A model generated the notes under the pieces. The model saw only the letters and a list, made by a program, of their open reading frames with translations, was not told the origin of the DNA and did no database searches. From Elusimicrobiota bacterium (GTDB taxonomy: Bacteria > Elusimicrobiota > Elusimicrobia > Elusimicrobiales > UBA9959): a DNA stretch of 40,175 nucleotides. Below are positions 31,316 to 38,486 of the stretch, one piece after another (positions within the stretch are counted from its first letter, which is position 1; each line of letters begins with the position of its first letter). Location of the stretch: NCBI GenBank assembly GCA_003482905.1, contig DMXM01000036.1:1-40175 (forward strand), read 5' to 3'. Both the position numbers and the translations under genes were made by a program.

Positions 31316-32155
31316 ATGCCGGAACTCGGCGCCTTTAATTTCCTTGCCCTGGTTTCCTTCGGGGTTATCATAGGCCTGATGGGGTCCGCCATGGGCATAG
31401 GCGGCGGTATTTTCATGGTGCCTTTCCTGGTGCTGGCACTGAAGCTCCCGATACACCAGGCCGTTGCGGCCTCGCTGGTGGCCATAGTGGCCACGTCCAG
31501 CGCCGTGGCCGCGGTGAACGTTGAGCGGGGGCTGGCGAATATAAGGCTGGGGATAACGCTGGAGGTCACCACGGCGCTGGGTTCCATAGCCGGGGCGCTT
31601 ATAGCAAGCCGCCTTCCGGCCGCGGCCATGCAGCTTATGTTCGCCCTGACGCTTTTCCCGGTTTCGGTCCTGATGTTCCTTAAAGGCCGGGCCTCGCCGC
31701 GAGGCCCGGCCTTGTCTTCCCCGCCTTCCGCCTTCGATTCCGCTTTTTTCGACCCGGCCTCGGCGGCCCATACGCCCTACTCGGTAAGGAACATAACCCC
31801 GGCCTCTTTCATCTCTTTCTTCGCCGGGTCACTTTCCGGCCTGCTGGGGATAGGCGGCGGCATAGTGCAGGTGCCGCTGATGAACCTGCTGTGCGGCGTG
31901 CCCATGAAAGCGGCGGCGGCCACCAGCAATTTTATAATAGGCGTTTCGGCGGCCGCCAGCGCATACGTCTATTTCCGCAAGGGGCTGGTGCCGCTGGAGC
32001 TCACCGCCGTTATAGTGACGGGCGTGCTGATAGGCTCTTTCCTTGGTATATACGCCCTTTACAAGGCGCGCTCCGAGAGGCTGCAGATGGTTTTTTCGGC
32101 GCTGACGCTGGCCGTTGCGGTGAAGATGCTGTCCGGGGCATTAAGGGCGTTCTGA
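31316..32155 (+). CDS. TauE/SafE (TSUP) family anion permease
   Basis: A 279-residue membrane protein with two similar halves. 'VIIGLMGSAMGIGGGIFMVPFLVL' and 'SGLLGIGGGIVQVPLMNLLCG' are the repeated GIGGG signature of the TSUP family, which exports or imports sulfite, sulfoacetate and other sulfur-containing organic anions. About eight helices are visible. The central hydrophilic loop (about residues 122-160) is long, and its coding DNA holds a perfect 14-bp-arm hairpin (31683-31713). The following 94-residue gene is the usual DUF1634 partner. It starts 1 nt after the patatin stop; 'TGATATG' is shared. Substrate unknown. Confidence 0.88.
   Translation: MPELGAFNFLALVSFGVIIGLMGSAMGIGGGIFMVPFLVLALKLPIHQAVAASLVAIVATSSAVAAVNVERGLANIRLGITLEVTTALGSIAGALIASRLPAAAMQLMFALTLFPVSVLMFLKGRASPRGPALSSPPSAFDSAFFDPASAAHTPYSVRNITPASFISFFAGSLSGLLGIGGGIVQVPLMNLLCGVPMKAAAATSNFIIGVSAAASAYVYFRKGLVPLELTAVIVTGVLIGSFLGIYALYKARSERLQMVFSALTLAVAVKMLSGALRAF
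31683..31713. repeat. Perfect hairpin within the TauE/SafE coding sequence
   Basis: Arms of 14 nt (31683-31696 / 31700-31713), GC-rich, with a 3-nt loop, in frame within the central loop of the permease. It encodes the linker region GRASPRGPA. Confidence 0.8.
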
Positions 32156-32156
32156 T

Positions 32157-32441
32157 ATGGAAGAGAGTTTTTCTCAAAAGAAGTTCACCGGCCTTATCCA
32201 GCGCACCCTGCTGGCCGGGGTTTTCCTGAGCGCTTTCCTGCTTTTTCTTGGCTTCGCTTTCGCCGTCTCCGGCGCGCCTTACGGCCAAGAACTGCTGCGC
32301 GCCGGTATACTGGCGCTGCTGCTCACTCCGGCGGCCCGCGTAGTTATGCTGATATACGGCTACTGGCGCGGCGGGGAGTTTTATTTCGCGCTGGCCTCCT
32401 TTGTGGTGCTGGCGCTGCTGGCGGTTTCAGCGCTGGTTTAA
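32157..32441 (+). CDS. DUF1634-family small membrane protein, partner of the TSUP permease
   Basis: A 94-residue protein with three hydrophobic helices: 'TLLAGVFLSAFLLFLGFAFAV', 'LLRAGILALLLTPAARVVMLI' and 'FYFALASFVVLALLAVSALV'. The 'LLRAGILxLLLTPxxRV' string and gene position 1 nt after a TauE/SafE gene match DUF1634 proteins, which commonly accompany such permeases. It is probably an accessory subunit of the transporter; biochemical role unknown. It is fully in the same operon. Confidence 0.82.
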   Translation: MEESFSQKKFTGLIQRTLLAGVFLSAFLLFLGFAFAVSGAPYGQELLRAGILALLLTPAARVVMLIYGYWRGGEFYFALASFVVLALLAVSALV

Positions 32442-32451
32442 GGATACAAAT

Positions 32452-33705
32452 ATGAAGATATTGCTGCTCCTCTCCATGATATGCGCCGTCCCGCTTTCGG
32501 CGCAGCCGCTGTTGAATATCCCCACGGCGGTGGGCTCCGTCGACGACGAAGGCCTCGGCCCGGCGCTGGTGGACCTGAACGCCTCCACCCGGCCTTTCAC
32601 GCTGAGCCCCGGCGCCGACGAGCGCTACGACCGCGGCATAGCCCGCATGTACCGGCTTGAATTCGACAAAGCCGAAAGCGAGTTTCGGGAGATAGTAAGG
32701 CTCTCTCCGGAAAGCCCCGCCGGCTACTTCGCGCTGGCCGCGCTGGCCTGGTGGCGGTACTCCCAGAATTTCGACGTACAGGGCGGTTATAAGGCCATAG
32801 AGGACGAATTTATTTACAATTCCGACAAGGTCATAGATATTTCCAGAAAAATGGTGAAAGAGAACCGCAACCTGGACCAGGCCTATTTCTTCATGGGCAG
32901 CGCCTATGGCCTGCAGGGCCGCTGGTACGCCGTGCAGCGCAGCTGGTGGCGGGCTTACACACGCGGTAAAAAAGGCCGCAAATTCCTTAAAAAATGCGTG
33001 GAGGTGAACCCCGCGGTCTACGACGCTTTTCTCGGCTTGGGCATATTCGATTATTACGCGGCCACCCTGCCCGGGGCGCTGGGCCTGGGCGCCAAGCTGT
33101 TCGTGGGCGGCGACAGGCAGCGCGGCATGGAATACGTGCGCCTGGCCAGGGAAAAGGGCCGCTTCTTCAAGGTGGAGGCGCGCTTCTTCCTTATAGAGAT
33201 CTATTCCATGCATGAAAAAGATTTTAAGGCGGCCTACGCCGAGAACGAGGCGCTGCGCGCGCTGGACCCGGCCAATATGCTGTTCCGCATGGGCGAGATA
33301 ATGACGCATATACAGGCCAAGGACTGGCAGGCGGTGCTGGACGAATGCGAAGCCTTCCTTGGCGCCTGGCAGATGCATCCGCAGAAGGGGCTGGAGACCC
33401 AGCTGGCCATGATCTACCTGTCCGCCGGCGACGCGCTGATAGCCATGAAGCGTTACGACGAGGCCGCAGTCTGGCTGACCACCGGCATTGAAAAAACCGG
33501 CTTTCCGGAAAAAGGCTGGGTGACTTACTGTTACCTGCGCCGGGCGCAGGCCCTGGACCTGGCCGGCCGCCGCGCCGACGCTCTGTCCGATTACAGTACA
33601 GCCGCCGACCGCCCCAATTTCTGGGACTCGAAGAAGTACGCGAAGGCGGGCCTGAAAAGAGCCCCAGATTACGCTGAGGTCTACAAGCAGATGACGGTGG
33701 ATTGA
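32452..33705 (+). CDS. Exported TPR-repeat protein
   Basis: A 417-residue protein with a signal peptide (MKILLLLSMICAVPLSAQ) and then tetratricopeptide-like helical pairs: 'GIARMYRLEFDKAESEFREIVRLSPESPAGYFALAALAWW' is a clear repeat, and further ones occur near 'FLKKCVEVNPAVYDAFLGLGIFDYYAA', 'YAENEALRALDPANMLFRMGE' and the end. The ATG at 32452 has AAGGA before it and gives a good signal peptide; earlier starts would not. It lies 10 nt after the DUF1634 gene. Such proteins scaffold periplasmic or outer-membrane assemblies; no specific partner is evident. Confidence 0.85.
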   Translation: MKILLLLSMICAVPLSAQPLLNIPTAVGSVDDEGLGPALVDLNASTRPFTLSPGADERYDRGIARMYRLEFDKAESEFREIVRLSPESPAGYFALAALAWWRYSQNFDVQGGYKAIEDEFIYNSDKVIDISRKMVKENRNLDQAYFFMGSAYGLQGRWYAVQRSWWRAYTRGKKGRKFLKKCVEVNPAVYDAFLGLGIFDYYAATLPGALGLGAKLFVGGDRQRGMEYVRLAREKGRFFKVEARFFLIEIYSMHEKDFKAAYAENEALRALDPANMLFRMGEIMTHIQAKDWQAVLDECEAFLGAWQMHPQKGLETQLAMIYLSAGDALIAMKRYDEAAVWLTTGIEKTGFPEKGWVTYCYLRRAQALDLAGRRADALSDYSTAADRPNFWDSKKYAKAGLKRAPDYAEVYKQMTVD

Positions 33706-33735
33706 CGCGGGCGGTACGGGAGGCCGGGGTTTTTC

Positions 33736-33741
33736 TATAAT
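33736..33741 (+). promoter_or_regulatory. -10 box (TATAAT) for the sugar nucleotidyltransferase gene
   Basis: TATAAT ends 25 nt before the ATG at 33767, with AGGAGA in the short leader. It overlaps an in-frame ATG at 33740, which argues that translation begins at 33767. No good -35 is seen. Confidence 0.45.
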
Positions 33742-33766
33742 GTGGGTGAAAGGCAGGAGAACGCTT

Positions 33767-34774
33767 ATGATTAAAACTGAATTTACCGCGGTGGTGCCGG
33801 TGGCGGGGACGGGGACGCGGCTGCGCCCGCATACCTATACCTATCCCAAGGTGATGCTGACCGTGGGAGACAAGCCCATAATCGGCCATATTCTCGACGA
33901 CCTGGAAGGGGCAGGGATAAAAAAGGTCTGCATGGTGGTGGGATACCTGGGCGAGAAAATAAAGGAATACGTAGCCAAGAATTATAAACATCTGGACGTA
34001 GCCTATGTGGAGCAGACCGAACAGAAAGGCCTGGGGCACGCTATCTGGCTCACCCGCCGCTGCGTCACCGGGCCGGTGGTGGTGATGCTGGGCGATACCA
34101 TCCTGGACGCGGACCTGTCCAAGTTCATGAACTCCAAGGAAGATTGCATAGCCGTGAAGGAAGTGGGCGACCCGCGGCGTTTCGGCGTGGTGGAGGTGAA
34201 AGGCGGGTATATTTCGGCCATGGTGGAAAAGCCGGAGAACCCGAAGACCAACCTGGCCATAGTCGGCATCTACTCCTTCCATAATTCTTCTGCCCTCTAC
34301 AACAGCCTGGAAAAGTTGGTGGACTCGGGCATTACCACCAAGGGGGAGATACAGTTTACCGACGCGCTGGCAGCCATGGTGAAATGCGGCCACAAGATAA
34401 GGCCGGTGCCGATAGACGGCTGGTACGACTGTGGAAAACCCGAAACCCTGCTTGAGACGAACAGGCATATACTGGATAAAAAGAAATTCTCCCCCAAGGC
34501 CAAGAACTCCCTTATAATCCCGCCGGTCTACATCTCGCCCACCGCGAAAGTGGAGAACTCCATAGTGGGCCCGTACGCCTCTATAGGCGACGGCGCCAGC
34601 ATAGATTCCTCGATAATATCGGATTCTATAGTGAACGAGAACGCCTTTATCATCAACATGAACCTGAGCGGCTCGCTGGTGGGGCCGAGCGCCACCGTAA
34701 TAGGCAGGAAGGACCAGTTGAACGTGGGGGAAAACTCGGAGATACGGTTCGATAAGACCGCCTGCGATATCTGA
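33767..34774 (+). CDS. Sugar-1-phosphate nucleotidyltransferase with C-terminal beta-helix
   Basis: A 335-residue protein. The N-terminal nucleotidyltransferase domain opens with 'AVVPVAGTGTRLRPHTYTYPKVMLTVGDKPII' (GxGTR nucleotide loop and the K of 'PKVML'), then 'VVMLGDTILDADLS' with the metal-binding Asp. After about residue 245 come hexapeptide-like repeats ('VYISPTAKVENSIVGPYASIGDGASIDSSIISDS'), a left-handed beta-helix. The layout is that of RmlA-long/archaeal-type and GlmU-like enzymes making dTDP-, UDP- or GDP-sugars from the sugar phosphate. It may feed the glycan cluster or peptidoglycan precursors but is unlinked to either. The start at 33767 follows AGGAGA. It is closed by a bidirectional terminator. 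Confidence 0.88.
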   Translation: MIKTEFTAVVPVAGTGTRLRPHTYTYPKVMLTVGDKPIIGHILDDLEGAGIKKVCMVVGYLGEKIKEYVAKNYKHLDVAYVEQTEQKGLGHAIWLTRRCVTGPVVVMLGDTILDADLSKFMNSKEDCIAVKEVGDPRRFGVVEVKGGYISAMVEKPENPKTNLAIVGIYSFHNSSALYNSLEKLVDSGITTKGEIQFTDALAAMVKCGHKIRPVPIDGWYDCGKPETLLETNRHILDKKKFSPKAKNSLIIPPVYISPTAKVENSIVGPYASIGDGASIDSSIISDSIVNENAFIINMNLSGSLVGPSATVIGRKDQLNVGENSEIRFDKTACDI

Positions 34775-34783
34775 CCCTGGGGC

Positions 34784-34825
34784 GGGAAATAAAAAAGGCG
34801 GCCGCGGCCGCCTTTTTTATTTCCC
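34784..34825. terminator. Bidirectional rho-independent terminator (42-bp perfect palindrome)
   Basis: Perfect 21-nt arms 34784-34804 / 34805-34825 with a GGCGGCCG-rich core, A-run on the left and T-run on the right. It lies between the converging ends of the nucleotidyltransferase and aminotransferase genes and can stop transcription both ways. Confidence 0.92.
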
Positions 34826-34834
34826 GGCTGAGTG

Positions 34835-36007
34835 TTACTGATCGTTCCAGTCAAGGGACTTTATTCTCCGGAGGGCTTCTTCCAGCTTTTTGTCCGGCTC
34901 GGTAAGCGAGAACCTCACGTAGCCCTCGCCGAACCTGCCGAAGCCGGAGCCCGGCGCGGTAAGGACGGAGGCGTGCTCCAGCATAAAGTAGACGGAGTCT
35001 AACGAGGAGCGTTCTGCCGGAGGCCTGGCCCAGATGAAGCAGCTGCCACCGGGGGGCGCGAATTCCCAGCCGCAGGCGGCAAGCCCCTTGCAGAAGGCGG
35101 CCGCTCTTTTTTTAAATCTCTCTCTTATCGGCGGTACTATATTGTCGTGGTTTTTCAGGGCGAAGGCCACCGCGTTCTGTATGGCGTTGAAAGGCCCGGA
35201 GTCTATGTTCTCTTTGAGCTGGTTCAGGGCGCAGACCAGTTTGGAGTTGCCCACCACCCAGCCCACGCGCCAGCCGGCCATGCAGTAGGTTTTGGAGGAG
35301 GAATAGAACTCCACGGCGATGTCGCGCGCGCCGGGGACTTCAAGGATACTGGGCGCCGGCTTGCCGAAATAGATCTCGCAGTAGGCCGCGTCCTGGGCTA
35401 TTATAACGCTGTTCTTCCTGGCCCATTTTACCAGGTCCCTGTAAAAATCCAGTGTGGCCACAGCGCCGGTGGGATTGTTGGGGTAATTCAGAAAAAACAG
35501 TTTGGTCCTATCCACTATTTTCCGCGGTATCCGGCCAAGGTCGGGTAAAAATCCGTTCTTTTCCTCAAGCGGCACGTCGTGGATGCGCCCGCCAGAAAGC
35601 ACCACGCCCGTTCGGTAAGTGGGGTAGGTGGGGTCGGGGATAAGGCAGTAGTCGCCGGCGTTCATCGCTATAAAAGGCAGATGGGCTATCCCTTCTTTGG
35701 AACCTATTAATATCGAGATCTCGTCGTTGTGGTGGAAATCAAGGCCGAACCTTCTCTTGTGCCAGGCGGAAACTTCTTTTCTCAGGTTCTCGTTGCCCTT
35801 GGTGTTGGGATAGCGGTGGTTGGGGGCGCTTTTAACCTCGCGCGCGGCGCAGGCCACGATGGACGGCGCCGTGGGAATGTCAGGGTCGCCCACGGCCAGG
35901 CTTATGATGTCCTTGCCTTTGGCCCGCTCGGCGCGCTCTTTCCTGTAAAGTTCCTCGAACAAGAAAGGCTTGAAAGATTTGATCTTGTCGCTCAGTTCAA
36001 TTTTCAT
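34835..36007 (-). CDS. dapL: LL-diaminopimelate aminotransferase-like class I/II aminotransferase
   Basis: A 390-residue fold-type I PLP enzyme. 'ISLAVGDPDIPTAPSIV' near the N terminus, 'HRYPNTKGNENLRKEVSAWHKRRFG' (64-88), 'FFLNYPNNPTGAVA' (171-184), 'DAAYCEIYF' (206-214) and the Schiff-base Lys239 in 'SSSKTYCMAGWRVGW' are conserved. The pattern resembles DapL, which makes LL-diaminopimelate from tetrahydrodipicolinate in one step for lysine and peptidoglycan; other aspartate/alanine aminotransferases of the same subgroup look alike, so the substrate is moderately certain. It ends 10 nt from the palindromic terminator. The TRAP permease genes lie upstream in the same direction, 21 nt away. 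Confidence 0.8.
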   Translation of the reverse strand: MKIELSDKIKSFKPFLFEELYRKERAERAKGKDIISLAVGDPDIPTAPSIVACAAREVKSAPNHRYPNTKGNENLRKEVSAWHKRRFGLDFHHNDEISILIGSKEGIAHLPFIAMNAGDYCLIPDPTYPTYRTGVVLSGGRIHDVPLEEKNGFLPDLGRIPRKIVDRTKLFFLNYPNNPTGAVATLDFYRDLVKWARKNSVIIAQDAAYCEIYFGKPAPSILEVPGARDIAVEFYSSSKTYCMAGWRVGWVVGNSKLVCALNQLKENIDSGPFNAIQNAVAFALKNHDNIVPPIRERFKKRAAAFCKGLAACGWEFAPPGGSCFIWARPPAERSSLDSVYFMLEHASVLTAPGSGFGRFGEGYVRFSLTEPDKKLEEALRRIKSLDWNDQ

Positions 36008-36028
36008 AAATCGCGCGCAAGCCGGAGG

Positions 36029-37288
36029 CTACTTTATACCGATCAGGCTCAAAGACGGCAGGTAGGTGACCAGCGCCAGCATGGCCAGCAGTATCAGCAG
36101 GAAGGGCCCGACGGCGCGGTACAGTACCGGGAGCTTTTTGTGGAAGCGGGAACTGGAAAGGAAGAGGTTGAGCCCCAGCGGCGGCAGCATATAGCCAATC
36201 TCCAGGTTCAAAAGGAAAATTATCCCCAGGTGCACCGGGTCTATGCCGTAGCCGGCCGCCACCGGCACAATTATGGGCACCACTATGATTATGGCCGAGA
36301 AGATCTCTATCATGTTGATGACGAGCAGGAAAGCGTTGAGCAGCAGCAGGAACAGCACCTTGCTGGCCACATAAGTGTGCAGCCAGGCGAAGATCCGGTC
36401 CGGTATCTGCGCGTCTATGAGGTAGCTGGTGAAGCCCAGCGCCGTGCCCAGCACCAGGAATATGGCCCCCACCAGCAGCATGCTTTTTACCGCCACGCGC
36501 GGAATGTCCTTGAAGAGGCTCAGGTCCTTGTAAATAAAAACTTCAGTTATCAGAACGTAGAAGGCCATAACCGAGGCGGCCTCGCTGGCTGTGAACAGGC
36601 CCAGGTAAATGCCGCCGATTATAACGAAGGGCAGCGGCAGTTCCCAGGCCACGGCCCGGGCCGACCGCTTTAGTTCGGCCATGGAGAAAGGGATGCGCTT
36701 TACGCCGGCTTTGCGCGCTACGAAGAAAGCGTAAACCGAGAGTGCAAGCAGCAGCAGCGCTCCCGGCAGCAGGCCGGCTTTGAACAATTTATCAATGTCT
36801 ATCTTCGCCACCAGGCCGTAGAGTATTATGGGCAGGCTGGGGGGGAAAAGCAGGCCCAGGCTGCCGGTGGTGGTAAGCAGGCCCAGCGTGAACTTCTCCG
36901 GATAGCCCTGCTTCGAGAGCATGGGGTAAAGCAGGCCGCCCAGGGCTATTATGGTAACGCCGGAGGCCCCGGTGAAAGCGGTGAACAGCGCCGTGGTGAA
37001 CAGCGCCACTATAGCGAGCCCGCCCGGCAGCGTGCCGAACATGGCTTCCGCCAGGGCCAGCATGCGCTGCGGGGCGCGGCTTTCCGCCAGCATATAGCCG
37101 GAGAAGGTGAACAGCGGTATGGCTATGAGGGCCGGCAGCGAGGCCAGCCGCAGCATTTCCACTATCACCGCCGAAGAATCTATCCCGGCGCTGGCGAATA
37201 GGAATATGGAGCCGCCTCCGATAAGCGTGAAAACGGGCGAGCCCAGGAAAGCCAGCAGCAGTATCAGCGGGCCGATTATAAAGGCCAT
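36029..37288 (-). CDS. dctM: TRAP transporter large permease (DctM)
   Basis: A 419-residue integral membrane protein with about twelve helices, of the DctM family: 'IPLFTFSGYMLAESRAPQRMLALAEAMFG', 'ALFTAFTGASGVTIIALGGLLYPML', 'GLLTTTGSLGLLFPPSLPIILYGLVAKI' and, in the second half, 'LNLEIGYMLPPLGLNLFLSS' are signatures. It forms the ion-coupled channel importing organic acids together with DctQ. Its start abuts the dctQ stop (37288). No periplasmic binding subunit (DctP) is encoded on either side, which is unusual because TRAP genes normally come as PQM sets. Confidence 0.92.
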   Translation of the reverse strand: MAFIIGPLILLLAFLGSPVFTLIGGGSIFLFASAGIDSSAVIVEMLRLASLPALIAIPLFTFSGYMLAESRAPQRMLALAEAMFGTLPGGLAIVALFTTALFTAFTGASGVTIIALGGLLYPMLSKQGYPEKFTLGLLTTTGSLGLLFPPSLPIILYGLVAKIDIDKLFKAGLLPGALLLLALSVYAFFVARKAGVKRIPFSMAELKRSARAVAWELPLPFVIIGGIYLGLFTASEAASVMAFYVLITEVFIYKDLSLFKDIPRVAVKSMLLVGAIFLVLGTALGFTSYLIDAQIPDRIFAWLHTYVASKVLFLLLLNAFLLVINMIEIFSAIIIVVPIIVPVAAGYGIDPVHLGIIFLLNLEIGYMLPPLGLNLFLSSSRFHKKLPVLYRAVGPFLLILLAMLALVTYLPSLSLIGIK

Positions 37289-37788
37289 CAGAAAGGCCCC
37301 TCAAAATGGTCTTCAGGCCGGAATATCCCTATGACCGTGTGAACGCCTATCAGGGCGAAAGCCGCGGGGATGATCATTTCGGCCCAGCCGCCGGGCACGC
37401 CGAAGCGGTTGATGTAAAAAGCTATGGAGCCGGCCGCGAACTCGTCGCGTATGAACTTGTAGGAGGCGTAGAACAGCAGGCCCGAGGCCGCCGTGGTGAA
37501 GATAGCGGCAAAAGTTTCCAGCGGCGCGCGCAGCGCCTTTGGCGCCAGCTTTACGAATGTTTCCAGGGCGAAATGGTGGGAATAGCGGGCGGCCAGCGCG
37601 GCGCCGGTGAGCCCCGCCCACAGCACCATATGCCGCAGCAGCGGGTCCAGCCAGACTATACCGGAATGGAATATGATGCGCAGCAGCACCTGCGTGAAAG
37701 ACAGGCCCACCATGGCGAATATCAGGCCCACAATAACGGCCTTTTCCGTTTTTACTACGTATTCCTCAAAACTGAAGATGAAGCGCAT
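37288..37788 (-). CDS. dctQ: TRAP transporter small permease (DctQ)
   Basis: A 166-residue protein with four helices and the DctQ family pattern ('MVGLSFTQVLLRIIFHSGIVWLDPLLRHMVLWAGLTGAALAAR', then 'HFALETFVK'). It associates with DctM in the inner membrane. A GATAAT-like -10 and AGGA lie in the 25 nt before its ATG. It overlaps dctM by one base. The gene diverges from ferritin across a 114-bp spacer. The N-terminal 'MRFIFSFEEYVVKTEKAVIVG' is typical of the family. Confidence 0.9.
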   Translation of the reverse strand: MRFIFSFEEYVVKTEKAVIVGLIFAMVGLSFTQVLLRIIFHSGIVWLDPLLRHMVLWAGLTGAALAARYSHHFALETFVKLAPKALRAPLETFAAIFTTAASGLLFYASYKFIRDEFAAGSIAFYINRFGVPGGWAEMIIPAAFALIGVHTVIGIFRPEDHFEGPF

Positions 37789-37902
37789 GCTTTTATTATC
37801 CTAAATGCCCGCGCCGCACCGCAAGGCGTGATTTTTTGTATCATAATCGCAGGTCAGTCTCTCTCTTCACCGCCGCTTTAGCGCGCAAATACGGAGGAAA
37901 TC

Positions 37903-38421
37903 ATGAAAATAAATAAAAAAGTGGAAGACGCCATAAACAAGCAGGTCAACGCCGAGATCTATTCGGCCTATCTTTACCTGGGCATGTCGTCGCGCTGCAC
38001 CGAAATGAACCTGAAGGGCATGGCCAACTGGTTCTACGTGCAGGGGCAGGAGGAGATGACCCACGCCATGAAGTTCTACCGCTTTGTGCTGGAGCGCGGC
38101 GGCCACCCGGTGCTGCCTTCCGTGGAAGGCGTGCGCACTGACTGGAAGACACCGCTGGAAATGTTCGAAGCCGCCTACGCGCACGAGCAGACGGTGTCGG
38201 CCCTGATAAACAATATTATGGATATAGCCCTGGCCGAGCGCGACCACGCCACCGCCAGCATGCTCAACTGGTTCATAGACGAGCAGGTGGAGGAGGAAGC
38301 CAACGCCTCCGAAATAGCCGAAAAGCTCAAGCTCATAGGCGAATCCAAGGACGGCCTGTTCATGCTGGACAAAGAACTCTCCGCCCGCGTGTTCGTAGAC
38401 GCCACCCAGCCCGCCGCCTAA
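37903..38421 (+). CDS. ftnA: Ferritin (bacterial non-haem ferritin)
   Basis: A 172-residue four-helix bundle with an extra helix. Ferroxidase-centre residues are in place: Glu18, Glu51 and His54 ('QEEMTHAM'), Glu95 ('AHEQTV') and Glu127/Gln128 ('DEQVEEE'), offset by one from the E. coli FtnA numbering. It oxidises Fe(II) and stores iron in a 24-subunit shell. The ATG at 37903 has a strong GGAGG and the 20-nt stretch from ATACGGAGG to ATGAAA is identical to the one before the DegT gene at 19438. A CATAAT box at 37842-37847 may be its -10; no Fur site is obvious. It is transcribed on its own. Confidence 0.95.
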   Translation: MKINKKVEDAINKQVNAEIYSAYLYLGMSSRCTEMNLKGMANWFYVQGQEEMTHAMKFYRFVLERGGHPVLPSVEGVRTDWKTPLEMFEAAYAHEQTVSALINNIMDIALAERDHATASMLNWFIDEQVEEEANASEIAEKLKLIGESKDGLFMLDKELSARVFVDATQPAA

Positions 38422-38426
38422 GAAAG

Positions 38427-38467
38427 GGGGACAGGCTACTTTTTAATTTAAAAAGTAGCCTGTCCCC
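38427..38467. repeat. Long palindrome between ferritin and fhs
   Basis: Perfect 20-nt arms 38427-38446 / 38448-38467 with a 1-nt centre. The GGGGACAGGCTAC arm then T-rich core suggests an intergenic palindromic repeat; it may also end ferritin transcription. No T-run follows on the plus strand. Confidence 0.75.
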
Positions 38468-38486
38468 ATTATTAAGGATAGAGATC

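Noticed and set aside
33740..33766. Upstream ATG at 33740 as start of the sugar nucleotidyltransferase
   Set aside because: It overlaps the TATAAT box, has no ribosome site and adds nine residues not expected before the conserved N-terminal strand; the ATG at 33767 follows AGGAGA.
34784..34825. The 42-bp palindrome as a replication origin or recombination site
   Set aside because: Its position between two converging genes and the A-run/T-run flanks are explained by bidirectional termination, and no DnaA boxes or recombinase genes accompany it.
38422..38486. A THF riboswitch before fhs
   Set aside because: The 65-bp spacer is occupied by the palindrome and a simple AAGGA site; no riboswitch-like multi-stem core is seen.
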